A DNA stretch of 5,681 nucleotides from an uncultured bacterium. Lineage in GTDB: Bacteria; Actinomycetota; Coriobacteriia; Coriobacteriales; Coriobacteriaceae. The notes beneath the pieces are model-generated. The model made no database searches and was not told the DNA's origin. It saw only the letters and a list, made by a program, of their open reading frames with translations. The position numbers were made by a program, and so were the translations under genes. This document shows, piece after piece, positions 1 through 5,606 of this stretch (position 1 is the first letter of the stretch; the number at the start of each line of letters is the position of its first letter). The DNA is taken from positions 1-5,681 of the forward strand of contig CAJMRZ010000110.1 in assembly GCA_905215945.1 (NCBI GenBank). Reading direction: 5' to 3'.

Positions 1-81
1 GCCCGCGAAAGCTGGGAGGCCGTGAGTGACCAGCTGGAGCATGCGGCTCAGATGACAGCGGGCGGCGGACATACCAACTAA
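1..81 (+). CDS. C-terminal end of an unidentified protein (5' truncated by window)
   Basis: Frame 1 is open from the first base and ends at TAA 79-81, giving 26 residues (ARESWEAVSDQLEHAAQMTA then GGGHTN). The segment is a charged, probably helical stretch followed by a Gly-rich, hydrophilic tail. A good intrinsic terminator begins 13 bases after the stop, which supports this being a genuine gene end rather than chance reading frame. Too little is present to identify the family or to say whether it has anything to do with molybdate. It is separated from modA by the terminator and a dedicated promoter region, so it is probably a different transcription unit. Confidence 0.6.
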   Translation, partial: ARESWEAVSDQLEHAAQMTAGGGHTN

Positions 82-94
82 GCGGTTTACCTGC

Positions 95-131
95 GGCGGG
101 GCGACCTGAACGGCTGCTCCGCCTTTGTTTT
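95..131 (+). terminator. Rho-independent terminator of the upstream gene
   Basis: An 8-bp GC-rich stem, GGCGGGGC (95-102) pairing with GCTCCGCC (116-123) with one G-U pair and a 13-base loop, is followed directly by TTTGTTTT (124-131). Its position just after the stop at 81 fits termination of the upstream gene and insulation of the modA promoter. Confidence 0.75.
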
Positions 132-181
132 CCACCGAAGCGACGCCGAGGTTCACGCTAACTCGAAACTATATTCTCTGA

Positions 182-212
182 CGAGAATAATTTCTCACTA
201 TCATTATTCGCG
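182..212. promoter_or_regulatory. 31-bp interrupted palindrome, candidate operator over the modA -35 region
   Basis: The arms GAATAAT (185-191) and ATTATTC (203-209) are perfect inverted repeats with an 11-base spacer. Beyond one mismatched position on each side, CG (182-183) and CG (211-212) also match, giving CGnGAATAAT-N11-ATTATTCnCG centred on base 197. A second, nested inverted repeat GAGAA-TAAT-TTCTC occupies 183-196. The -35 hexamer expected for the TATAAT at 219-224 would fall at 196-201, in the centre of this palindrome, and the bases there (CACTAT) are a poor -35 match. This suggests a bound regulator that either helps or blocks RNA polymerase. The motif does not match the ModE consensus I know. 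It partly resembles a Fur box in one half only. The identity of the regulator is unknown. Confidence 0.5.
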
Positions 213-218
213 CGAAAG

Positions 219-240
219 TATAATCTGATTGCAGATTATA
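219..240 (+). promoter_or_regulatory. modA promoter -10 box within a perfect 22-bp palindrome (candidate operator)
   Basis: TATAATCTG (219-227) and CAGATTATA (232-240) are perfect 9-bp inverted repeats separated by 4 bases. The first six bases are a consensus -10 box, TATAAT (219-224). Transcription would start near 230-232, so only the right half would be transcribed, which favours a DNA operator over an RNA hairpin. A dimeric repressor bound here would occlude the promoter. Repression by a molybdate-sensing regulator is the obvious functional guess for a modABC operon, but the sequence is not a recognisable ModE box. Confidence 0.6.
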
Positions 241-262
241 GCCCGCGGTGGGTTACCCGGGC
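241..262 (+). other. Short hairpin in the modA 5' untranslated region
   Basis: GCCCG (241-245) pairs with CGGGC (258-262), and GGT (247-249) with ACC (255-257), leaving a bulged C and a GGGTT loop. It sits between the predicted transcription start and the ribosome binding site at 272-278. It may stabilise the mRNA 5' end or simply reflect GC-rich leader sequence. It is not a terminator, as no T-run follows, and it is too small to be a molybdenum-cofactor riboswitch. Confidence 0.3.
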
Positions 263-271
263 ACAAGGTCC

Positions 272-278
272 GAAAGGG
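272..278 (+). promoter_or_regulatory. Ribosome binding site fixing the modA start
   Basis: GAAAGGG (272-278) lies 6 bases before ATG 285, a normal spacing. The in-frame TTG at 279 abuts the site and is therefore unlikely as a start. The ATG at 294 has no suitably placed site of its own. Confidence 0.55.
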
Positions 279-284
279 TTGAAT

Positions 285-1154
285 ATGTTCGATATGGTTT
301 CTCGCCGCGGATTCGTCTCGCTTTCTGCTGTCGCCGCTGCCGGCCTTGGTCTTGCCGGCTCGGGCAGCAAGACGTCCGAGCCGGCCGGATTCGATGCCGG
401 TTCTGCCAAGGCATCTTCCAAGAAAGCTGTCGAGCTGCAAGTCTTTGCCGCCAACTCGCTTGAGAAGGCTCTGCCCGAGGTCCAAGAGCTTTACACCGAC
501 CAGACCGGCACCACCTTTGCCGACACGCAGTTTAAGGCCTCCGGCGACCTCGTTGAGCAGATGCGTGCCGGCGCCACGGTCGACGTGCTCATCACGGCCT
601 CCAAGGGCACCATGGATGACGCTGAGACCGCCGAGCTCGTCGACGCCGACACGCGTGAGGACATGTTCGTCAACGACCTCGTGATCATTCGCGCCGAGGG
701 CTCCGACACCAAGGTCGAGGCCATCGCCGACGTCGCGAATCTGGACGGCAAGATCGCCATCGGCGACGCCAAGACCGTTCCCGCCGGCAAGTACGCCAAC
801 CAGGCGCTGGCTTCCGTGGGGCTCTATACCGGTACCGAGGGCGACGACGGCGAGTATGCTCCCGAGATCGCCGACAAGGTCGCACTGGCCGATAAGGTGG
901 GCACCGCTGCCGCCTACGTCTCTACAGGCGACTGCGTGGCCGGTTTTGTCTACAGCTCCGATATCTTCCGCTACGACGGCATCGAGGAGGCCTTCGTGTG
1001 CCCCGAGGATTCGCACAAGCCCATCGTGTACCCGGGTGCCGTTGCCGAGAGCTCCGAGCATGACGACGAGGCCAAGGCGTTCATCGACTTCTGTCTGACC
1101 AACAAGAAAGCTCAGAAGATTTGGGCTAAGTACGGCTTTGAACTTTCCGCGTAG
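285..1154 (+). CDS. modA: Molybdate ABC transporter substrate-binding protein ModA
   Basis: This is the extracytoplasmic receptor that binds molybdate (possibly tungstate) and delivers it to ModB. The protein has 289 residues from ATG 285. It has a Tat-like signal, S6-R7-R8-G9-F10-V11, followed by a short hydrophobic run (residues 13-24). The lipobox reads L23-A24-G25-S26, so the Cys needed for lipid anchoring is replaced by Ser (TCG, 360-362). The mature domain follows E. coli ModA closely: FAANSL with Ser58 and KASGDL with Ser86 match the two oxyanion-binding Ser positions. IGDAKTVPAGKYA (about 159-171) matches the ModA VGD-VPAG-YA segment, and FVYSSD with Tyr223 matches the ligand Tyr. EDSHKPIVYP and the C-terminal KYGFELSA are also typical. 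It is first in the modABC operon, and modB follows 68 bases after its stop. The family assignment is firm; the choice between molybdate and tungstate cannot be made from sequence alone. Confidence 0.93.
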   Translation: MFDMVSRRGFVSLSAVAAAGLGLAGSGSKTSEPAGFDAGSAKASSKKAVELQVFAANSLEKALPEVQELYTDQTGTTFADTQFKASGDLVEQMRAGATVDVLITASKGTMDDAETAELVDADTREDMFVNDLVIIRAEGSDTKVEAIADVANLDGKIAIGDAKTVPAGKYANQALASVGLYTGTEGDDGEYAPEIADKVALADKVGTAAAYVSTGDCVAGFVYSSDIFRYDGIEEAFVCPEDSHKPIVYPGAVAESSEHDDEAKAFIDFCLTNKKAQKIWAKYGFELSA

Positions 1155-1210
1155 TGCGGCTTGGCGCGATAATTCCATCGTTTTGCGTTTCACTCCGTCC
1201 TTGTATTCTC

Positions 1211-1216
1211 TTGGAG
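1211..1216 (+). promoter_or_regulatory. Ribosome binding site fixing the modB start
   Basis: TTGGAG (1211-1216) lies 6 bases before the in-frame GTG at 1223. Translation from there begins directly with a classical secretion signal. The alternative GTG at 1154, overlapping the modA stop, has no such site and would put 23 extra residues ahead of the signal. Confidence 0.55.
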
Positions 1217-1222
1217 CTTTTC

Positions 1223-2665
1223 GTGCTTAATAGATTCCGCATGCTTGTCGCCTGTGCTTTGACCTTCGCGCTTTGTTGGGTGCCGGGATTTGCGTTTGCT
1301 GGGGACACTGAGGACGGGGCCCAGGTTGCTGCGACCGCTCATGGGCTTTCCTATGGGATCGAGGGTTTTGAGCGGTTGGCCAAGGGGACCGCCCGTATCA
1401 TGGAGGGCCAGCCTGAGGGCTACCGGTTTCCCGTTGACGAGGACGTGGACCTTGTAGTGGCGCCTGCTGTCGATCGCGTTGTGGTGTGGATATCGCCCAA
1501 GGCGGTCGAGAAGTATGGATTGGATCTGCAGGACAACGAGTGCGTATCGGGTCTCAAGGCCCTCGTCTGTGATCTCGACAGCGCAAACTGCATGGGAGGT
1601 GCGCAGCTGGGTGACGTGGACCTTCCTTGGTATGTCACGGCGGAAACAACGTTTGATGCCGGTGGGTATACCTATGGCTTTGACGAGCGCGGTGCGGATG
1701 GGGACCGCTATGTGGTGATTGCATCAGCCTCGGGTGATGCCAAGGGCGGCGCGCGTTGGCTTGATAGCGCTCAAATGGTAGAAGCATCGTCTGTCGTGAT
1801 GCGGGATGAGCAGGGGCCCTTGACCTCTCTGGCTCCCTTTTTGGGCGACATCGACTATCGCCCGTTTTGGGTGTCCATAAAAACGAGTGGCCTTGCCCTG
1901 CTGATCTCCTTTGCGCTGGGCCTGTTCGCCGCGTGGAAGACTATGGGTACCTCGAGTCGCATCAAGGGCCTGCTCGACTCGGTCTTTACCATCCCTATGG
2001 TACTGCCGCCCACGGTCTGTGGCTTTCTACTCCTCATGCTGTTTGGCCGCTCGACCGGGGTCGGTCGGTGGCTTATCGCGCACGGCGTCTCGATCGTCTT
2101 TACGTGGCCGGCGGCGGTGATCTCTGCCGTGGTGGTGTCGTTCCCGCTCGTCTACCGCACGGCGCTCGGAGCCTTTGAGAGCCTCGACACGCAGATGCTC
2201 GATGCGGCGCGCACGCTGGGCTGGTCCGAGCGTCGCATCTTTACCAAGCTTATGATGCCGCTCGGCTGGCCCTCGATTGCCGCCGGCACGGTGCTTGCCT
2301 TTGCCCGCGCGATGGGCGAGTTTGGCTGCACCCTGTTCTTTGCGGGCAACTACGCTGGTATTACGCAGACCATTCCCATCGCCATCTACTTTGAGTGGAT
2401 GGGCGGCAACACGTCCGTGGCCCTCTTTTGGGTCGTCGTCGTAATCGCCTTTAGCTTCTTGGTCATCCTGTTTATCAACATGTACACCGCTCATTCGCAA
2501 AAGTATCGCGAGCGGGGCCTTTCCCGTGCGGAGCGTAAACAGGCCAAGGAGCTCGTCGGGCAGGGCGATTCGCTCGACCCGGCGGGCGGCGATGCCCTGC
2601 GTATCGATCGCGAGGCGCTGGCCGAGCTTATGCGCGATGACACGGTCGCAAAGGGAGGTCGATAA
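1223..2665 (+). CDS. modB: Molybdate ABC transporter permease ModB with an extra secreted N-terminal domain
   Basis: This is the channel subunit of the molybdate importer, 480 residues from GTG 1223; ordinary ModB has roughly 220-230. Residues 1-26 form a Sec-type signal (LNRFR, hydrophobic core, then AFA-G). Residues 27 to about 214 form a soluble domain I do not recognise, with Cys107, Cys116 and Cys123, which should lie outside the membrane. From about 218 the sequence follows E. coli ModB, with membrane segments near 218-237, 255-275 (LPPTVCGFLLL), 292-311, 349-373 and 398-421. The cytoplasmic EAA loop AARTLGWSERRIFTKLMMPL (about 327-346) docks on ModC, and RAMGEFG is a ModB hallmark. Signal cleavage plus five segments gives N-out, C-in topology. 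A charged tail of about 59 residues follows (422-480). Codons in the N-terminal domain are far less GGC-biased than in the channel. modC starts 3 bases after the stop. Confidence 0.9.
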   Translation: MLNRFRMLVACALTFALCWVPGFAFAGDTEDGAQVAATAHGLSYGIEGFERLAKGTARIMEGQPEGYRFPVDEDVDLVVAPAVDRVVVWISPKAVEKYGLDLQDNECVSGLKALVCDLDSANCMGGAQLGDVDLPWYVTAETTFDAGGYTYGFDERGADGDRYVVIASASGDAKGGARWLDSAQMVEASSVVMRDEQGPLTSLAPFLGDIDYRPFWVSIKTSGLALLISFALGLFAAWKTMGTSSRIKGLLDSVFTIPMVLPPTVCGFLLLMLFGRSTGVGRWLIAHGVSIVFTWPAAVISAVVVSFPLVYRTALGAFESLDTQMLDAARTLGWSERRIFTKLMMPLGWPSIAAGTVLAFARAMGEFGCTLFFAGNYAGITQTIPIAIYFEWMGGNTSVALFWVVVVIAFSFLVILFINMYTAHSQKYRERGLSRAERKQAKELVGQGDSLDPAGGDALRIDREALAELMRDDTVAKGGR

Positions 2666-2668
2666 GCC

Positions 2669-3739
2669 TTGTCGCTTGTTCTGGATATCAAAAAGCGCTA
2701 TCCGGGGTTTATGCTCGACATGCAGCTTGAGGCCGACGAGGAGCGCGTGGCGCTGCTGGGCGCCTCGGGTTGCGGCAAGAGCTGTACGCTGCGCTGCATC
2801 GCTGGCGTGGAGACGCCCGACGAGGGCAAGATCGCCGTCAACGGCGTGACCTTTTTTGACTCGGCGGCGGGCATCAACCTGTCGCCCCAGGCGCGCAAAT
2901 GCGCCCTACTGTTCCAAAACTATCAGCTGTTTCCCAACATGACGGTGGCCGATAACGTATGCGCCGGCGTAAAGGATGCGGGCGACGCCGCCGCGCGCAA
3001 AAAGCTCGCCGAGCGCTATCTGGGCATTTTCGGTCTGGCGGATTTTGCCGACCGCTATCCCGCGCGACTCTCGGGCGGTCAGCAGCAACGTGTGGCGCTT
3101 GCCCGCATGGTGGCGGCACACCCGGGCATCTTTATGTTCGACGAGCCCATGAGCGCACTCGATTCCTATCTTAAGAGCGCCCTCGAACAGAACATGCTCG
3201 ACCTGTTCGATGTATGCAACCGCACCGTGCTCTACGTGAGCCACGACATCGACGAAGCGTGCCGCCTGTGCCAGCGCATCTGCGTGATGCACGACGGGCA
3301 TGTGGAGGAGATCGGCTCCATCGAGGATGTGGTCCGCCGTCCGCAGACGCTGGCGGCGCTGCGCCTGACGGGCTGCAAGAACACAAGCCGGGCGCGCAAG
3401 ATCGGCGACGAAGAAGTTGAGGCCCTCGACTGGGGCATGACCTTTAACGTGGGTCGCGAGGTTCCCGATGATGTGGCGTACCTGGGCATTCGCGCAAGCT
3501 ACTTCCATGTTGACAATCGCGCGGAGCGGGGCCGCAACAGCTATGATTTGCACGTGGCCCGTGTGAGCGATTCGCGCTTTGAGCGGCTAGTGCTGTTGGA
3601 TGCGCCGCGGGCCGATGCGCCCACGCGTCTGCAGTGGAAGGTCAACAAAGTGGGCGTGCCTGTCGACGAGCTGCCGCAAGCAGGCGAGACGCTGCGCATG
3701 CACTTCGATGCGAGTAAGATCCATTTGGTTTGTCGATAG
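2669..3739 (+). CDS. modC: Molybdate ABC transporter ATP-binding protein ModC
   Basis: This cytoplasmic ATPase powers ModB; its 356 residues are close to the usual ModC length. It has Walker A GASGCGKS (31-38), a Q-loop at Gln83 (LFQNYQLFPNMTV) and the signature LSGGQQQR (134-141). Walker B is IFMFDEP with the catalytic Glu159 and D-loop SALD (162-165), and the switch His192 is in VSHDIDEA. Residues from about 237 to 356 form a divergent C-terminal region in the position of the TOBE/Mop domain, which in ModC can bind oxyanion and regulate transport; I cannot see a clear ligand motif there. The start is TTG 2669, with GGGAGG (2653-2658) 10 bases upstream, slightly long spacing. The 3-base gap from modB indicates translational coupling. 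Sulfate or tungstate ATPases are relatives, but the flanking ModA and ModB make molybdate the best call. Confidence 0.9.
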   Translation: MSLVLDIKKRYPGFMLDMQLEADEERVALLGASGCGKSCTLRCIAGVETPDEGKIAVNGVTFFDSAAGINLSPQARKCALLFQNYQLFPNMTVADNVCAGVKDAGDAAARKKLAERYLGIFGLADFADRYPARLSGGQQQRVALARMVAAHPGIFMFDEPMSALDSYLKSALEQNMLDLFDVCNRTVLYVSHDIDEACRLCQRICVMHDGHVEEIGSIEDVVRRPQTLAALRLTGCKNTSRARKIGDEEVEALDWGMTFNVGREVPDDVAYLGIRASYFHVDNRAERGRNSYDLHVARVSDSRFERLVLLDAPRADAPTRLQWKVNKVGVPVDELPQAGETLRMHFDASKIHLVCR

Positions 3740-3750
3740 CGCCGGGTAAT

Positions 3751-3786
3751 GCCGTCGGGGATATAAGCCTCGGCGGCTTTGTCTTG
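3751..3786 (+). terminator. Rho-independent terminator of modABC
   Basis: GCCGTCGGGG (3751-3760) pairs with CCTCGGCGGC (3768-3777) over 10 positions, two of them G-U, with a 7-base loop. TTTGTCTTG (3778-3786) follows. It lies 11 bases after the modC stop, so the downstream region is a separate transcription unit. Confidence 0.75.
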
Positions 3787-3940
3787 CCGTTCGCCGAATG
3801 ATGGATGACAAACTCTTATCAATCAAGATAATTATTTATTAAACGACGGCACACGACGCTGTCGTACGAATGTCAACGGTGTTCGCATGGTCGACGACCG
3901 TTGATATAGTTGACCTTAACTTGTAAAGGAGGGTGCGCAT
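3787..3940. promoter_or_regulatory. Intergenic control region with three inverted repeats ahead of the dehydratase-family gene
   Basis: An AT-rich patch (about 3811-3843) holds TTATC-N6-GATAA (3816-3831) and could contain a promoter, but I see no convincing -35/-10 pair. Next is ACGACGGC (3843-3850) opposite GCTGTCGT (3858-3865), one mismatch (G-T) in eight with a 7-base spacer. Then TCAACGGT (3873-3880) is a perfect inverted repeat of ACCGTTGA (3897-3904) with 16 bases between, partly able to pair further inside. TATAGT (3905-3910) directly after the last repeat is a possible -10 box, although the matching -35 position (3882-3887, TTCGCA) is weak. No T-run follows either of the two longer repeats, so operators or leader-RNA hairpins are more likely than terminators. 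Confidence 0.4.
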
Positions 3941-4009
3941 ATGCCGCAGACGACATACATTCGCCGCGTTGCCGCGCGCGCCCTATATATGGCTCGGAGT
4001 CGCATATGA
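3941..4009 (+). CDS. Putative 22-residue leader peptide with a very strong ribosome binding site
   Basis: AAAGGAGGG (3925-3933) is a near-perfect Shine-Dalgarno sequence 7 bases before ATG 3941, the best one in the window. The ORF reads MPQTTYIRRVAARALYMARS-RI and stops at TGA 4007-4009, overlapping the next ATG (4006-4008) in an ATGA arrangement. The peptide is basic, with five Arg, and lacks a run of one amino acid, so a classical amino-acid attenuator is not evident. Possible roles are a leader that couples translation to the downstream gene or a small basic protein. It may also be a misleading site in an untranslated leader. No homology is recognised. Confidence 0.4.
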   Translation: MPQTTYIRRVAARALYMARSRI

Positions 4010-4176
4010 GCAGGTATGTTCACGGCTCCGGGAGAGACGGCGCACAACTAAATAATCAGCTGCAAAGCAGGTTCCCCAAAATTCCGGGTTTGAGCACGGC
4101 CGGGCAATCGCCGTCCGTCGTGCATCGATACCGCTGTTATCCGTTTTTGGTTCGAGAGGGGAACCGTCATGGCTGA
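4006..4176 (+). CDS. Putative 56-residue ORF linking the leader peptide to the dehydratase-family gene
   Basis: Its ATG overlaps the stop of the 22-residue ORF, and GGAG (3996-3999) lies 6 bases upstream. Its stop TGA (4174-4176) lies inside the start of the next gene, an 8-base overlap. The product begins MSRYVHGSGRDGAQLNNQLQ and shows no signal peptide, membrane segment or familiar motif. Its codons do not follow the strong third-position GC bias of neighbouring genes (for example CTA, AAT, AAT, AAA, ATT, CGA). It may therefore be a non-functional leader frame whose overlaps are coincidental, or a translational relay. Treat it as tentative. Confidence 0.22.
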   Translation: MSRYVHGSGRDGAQLNNQLQSRFPKIPGLSTAGQSPSVVHRYRCYPFLVREGNRHG

Positions 4177-5452
4177 AGAATTTGATTTCCATCCGATGTG
4201 GGAGAGCCTCGGCATGAATCTTGCCGACCACGACATGCTGCTGGGCGCCGTGGGCCAGATGTACGGCGATATGTTCCTGACGCAGAATAATCGCCCCAAG
4301 TCCACGTCCTACCTGGATTTTGTCGCCACCAACATCCACAGTGGCCGTATTAAGGAGATGCTCGACAAGAAGGAGGCCGGCGAGGCCACCAAGATCGTCG
4401 GTTCGTTCTGCGTCTACGTGCCCGAGGAGATCGTACTTGCCTGTGACGGCATTCCTGTGGGCCTGTGCTCGGGTGCCGACTGGGCGACCGACAAGGTCGA
4501 GGAGCATCTGCCGCGCAACACCTGTCCGCTCATTAAGAGCTTTGCCGGCTTTAAGCTGGGCGAGGTCTGCCCCTACATTGAGTCGAGCGACCTGGTGGTG
4601 GGCGAGAACACCTGCGATGGCAAGAAGAAGGCCTACGAGTTCTTTGCCACGCAAAAGAACATGTACGTCATGGATATTCCCAACGTGCACGACGAGTCGA
4701 CGCTCGTGACCTGGAAGGCCGAGGTCAAGAAGCTCGCGGCCAAGATCGAGGACGAGTGCGGCGTCAAGATTACGCCCGAGCGCCTGAAGGCTGCCACCCA
4801 CGCCGTCAACGAGAAGCGTCGCGCCCTGCAGCGTCTGGCTGCGACCCGCGCTGCCGATCCGGCGCCCATCAGCGGTCTCGACAGCCTGCTGACCGTTCAG
4901 GCCGCCTTTATGGATGACACGCCGCGTCTGACCGGAGCCATTAACGATATGGCGGCTGAGTGCGAGCAGCGCGTTGAGGCTGGCGAGGGCGTGGCGCCCA
5001 AGGGCACCAAGCGCATCCTGTACACCGGTACGCCCATGGCCGTGCCCAACTGGAAACTGTTCAACCTTATCGAGAAGGCCGGCGGCGTTGTGGTAGGCGA
5101 GGAGTCCTGCACGGGCTCGCGCTACTACAAGGACCTGGTCGACGAGTCCGGCGAGACGGTCGACGAGATGCTCGACGCCATCGCCGAGCGCTACTTTAAG
5201 ATCAACTGCGCTGTCTTTACGCCCAACGACCAGCGTATGAAGGACATTGTCCAGATGGCCAAGGACCTGCATGCCGACGGCATCGTCGACGTGGCCCTGC
5301 AGTTCTGCACGCTCTACGAGATGGAGTCCTTCGCCGTGGAGAAGGCCGCCGAGGAGGCAGGCATTCCGTTTATGCACATCACGACCGACTACGCCGGCGA
5401 GGATGCCGGTCAGCTCCAGACCCGCATCGAGGCCTTCCTGGAAACTATTTAG
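4169..5452 (+). CDS. 2-hydroxyacyl-CoA dehydratase/double-cubane-cluster-type anaerobic iron-sulfur protein
   Basis: This 427-residue cytoplasmic protein belongs to the HgdB/BcrC/FldB superfamily, whose members use ATP-activated electrons to reduce difficult substrates on iron-sulfur clusters. GAGAGGGG (4154-4161) lies 7 bases before ATG 4169. The first cluster-binding half is clear: GSFCVYVPEEIVLACDGIPV (79-98) then GLCSGAD with Cys100, RNTCPLIKS with Cys119, GEVCPY with Cys134, and GENTCDGKKK with Cys149. The second half has GTPM (287-290), EESCTGSRYY with Cys314, Cys347, and ALQFCTLYEME with Cys380. A simple dehydratase subunit uses three Cys, matched here by 100, 119 and 380. The extra Cys and the TCDGKKK segment resemble double-cubane cluster proteins, which hold an Fe8S9 cluster. 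The substrate is unknown. The next gene, 154 bases on, is probably a partner or paralogue; no activase gene is visible in the window. Confidence 0.85.
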   Translation: MAEEFDFHPMWESLGMNLADHDMLLGAVGQMYGDMFLTQNNRPKSTSYLDFVATNIHSGRIKEMLDKKEAGEATKIVGSFCVYVPEEIVLACDGIPVGLCSGADWATDKVEEHLPRNTCPLIKSFAGFKLGEVCPYIESSDLVVGENTCDGKKKAYEFFATQKNMYVMDIPNVHDESTLVTWKAEVKKLAAKIEDECGVKITPERLKAATHAVNEKRRALQRLAATRAADPAPISGLDSLLTVQAAFMDDTPRLTGAINDMAAECEQRVEAGEGVAPKGTKRILYTGTPMAVPNWKLFNLIEKAGGVVVGEESCTGSRYYKDLVDESGETVDEMLDAIAERYFKINCAVFTPNDQRMKDIVQMAKDLHADGIVDVALQFCTLYEMESFAVEKAAEEAGIPFMHITTDYAGEDAGQLQTRIEAFLETI

Positions 5453-5465
5453 AGCTATCCGTCCC

Positions 5466-5571
5466 GGCGGCTTCCCCAGGTACCCGATCTTGCCGTTCAA
5501 ACCGTCGCTTGCGTACAAAAATACGCGGCGCTCCTCTTTCACGGCAACCTGGGGCACCTGGGAAAGCCGTT
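5466..5571. repeat. Long imperfect intergenic hairpin of about 105 bases
   Basis: CGGCTTCCCCAGGT (5468-5481) pairs with ACCTGGGAAAGCCG (5556-5569) at 13 of 14 positions. TTGCCGT (5490-5496) pairs with ACGGCAA (5541-5547), with several matches possible between these two stems. Near the tip CGC (5506-5508) pairs with GCG (5528-5530), and GCGTA (5511-5515) with TACGC (5522-5526), around a CAAAAA loop. The right arm has a tandem near-repeat, ACCTGGGG (5547-5554) and ACCTGGGA (5556-5563). CCCCAGGT (5474-5481) can therefore pair with either copy, giving two alternative folds. No strong T-run follows, so it is a poor terminator. It could be an mRNA stability or processing element between two genes, a regulatory leader of the next gene, or a dispersed palindromic repeat. 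Confidence 0.6.
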
Positions 5572-5606
5572 TCCTTGGTTGGTTAAAAGGTTTGTTAAGG
5601 AGCTAT

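Noticed and set aside
182..240. A classical ModE box controlling modA
   Set aside because: Neither palindrome fits the ATCGnTATATA-type half-site of E. coli ModE. The function may be similar but the motif is not.
219..284. Molybdenum-cofactor riboswitch in the modA leader
   Set aside because: The predicted leader is only about 55 bases with one small hairpin, far too short for the multi-stem aptamer.
204..1193. 329-codon open frame on the minus strand opposite modA
   Set aside because: Same shadow effect. The product is repetitive in Gly, Leu and Val and has no recognisable domain, whereas modA on the + strand is unambiguous.
1154..1222. Upstream GTG start for modB overlapping the modA stop
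   Set aside because: It has no ribosome binding site and adds 23 residues in front of a clean secretion signal. The GTG at 1223 has a well-placed TTGGAG.
3983..5557. 524-codon open frame on the minus strand opposite the dehydratase-family gene
   Set aside because: It is the complementary shadow of a strongly GC3-biased gene. The product has no family motifs and is low-complexity (many Leu, Gly, Val, His), while the + strand frame carries clear family motifs.
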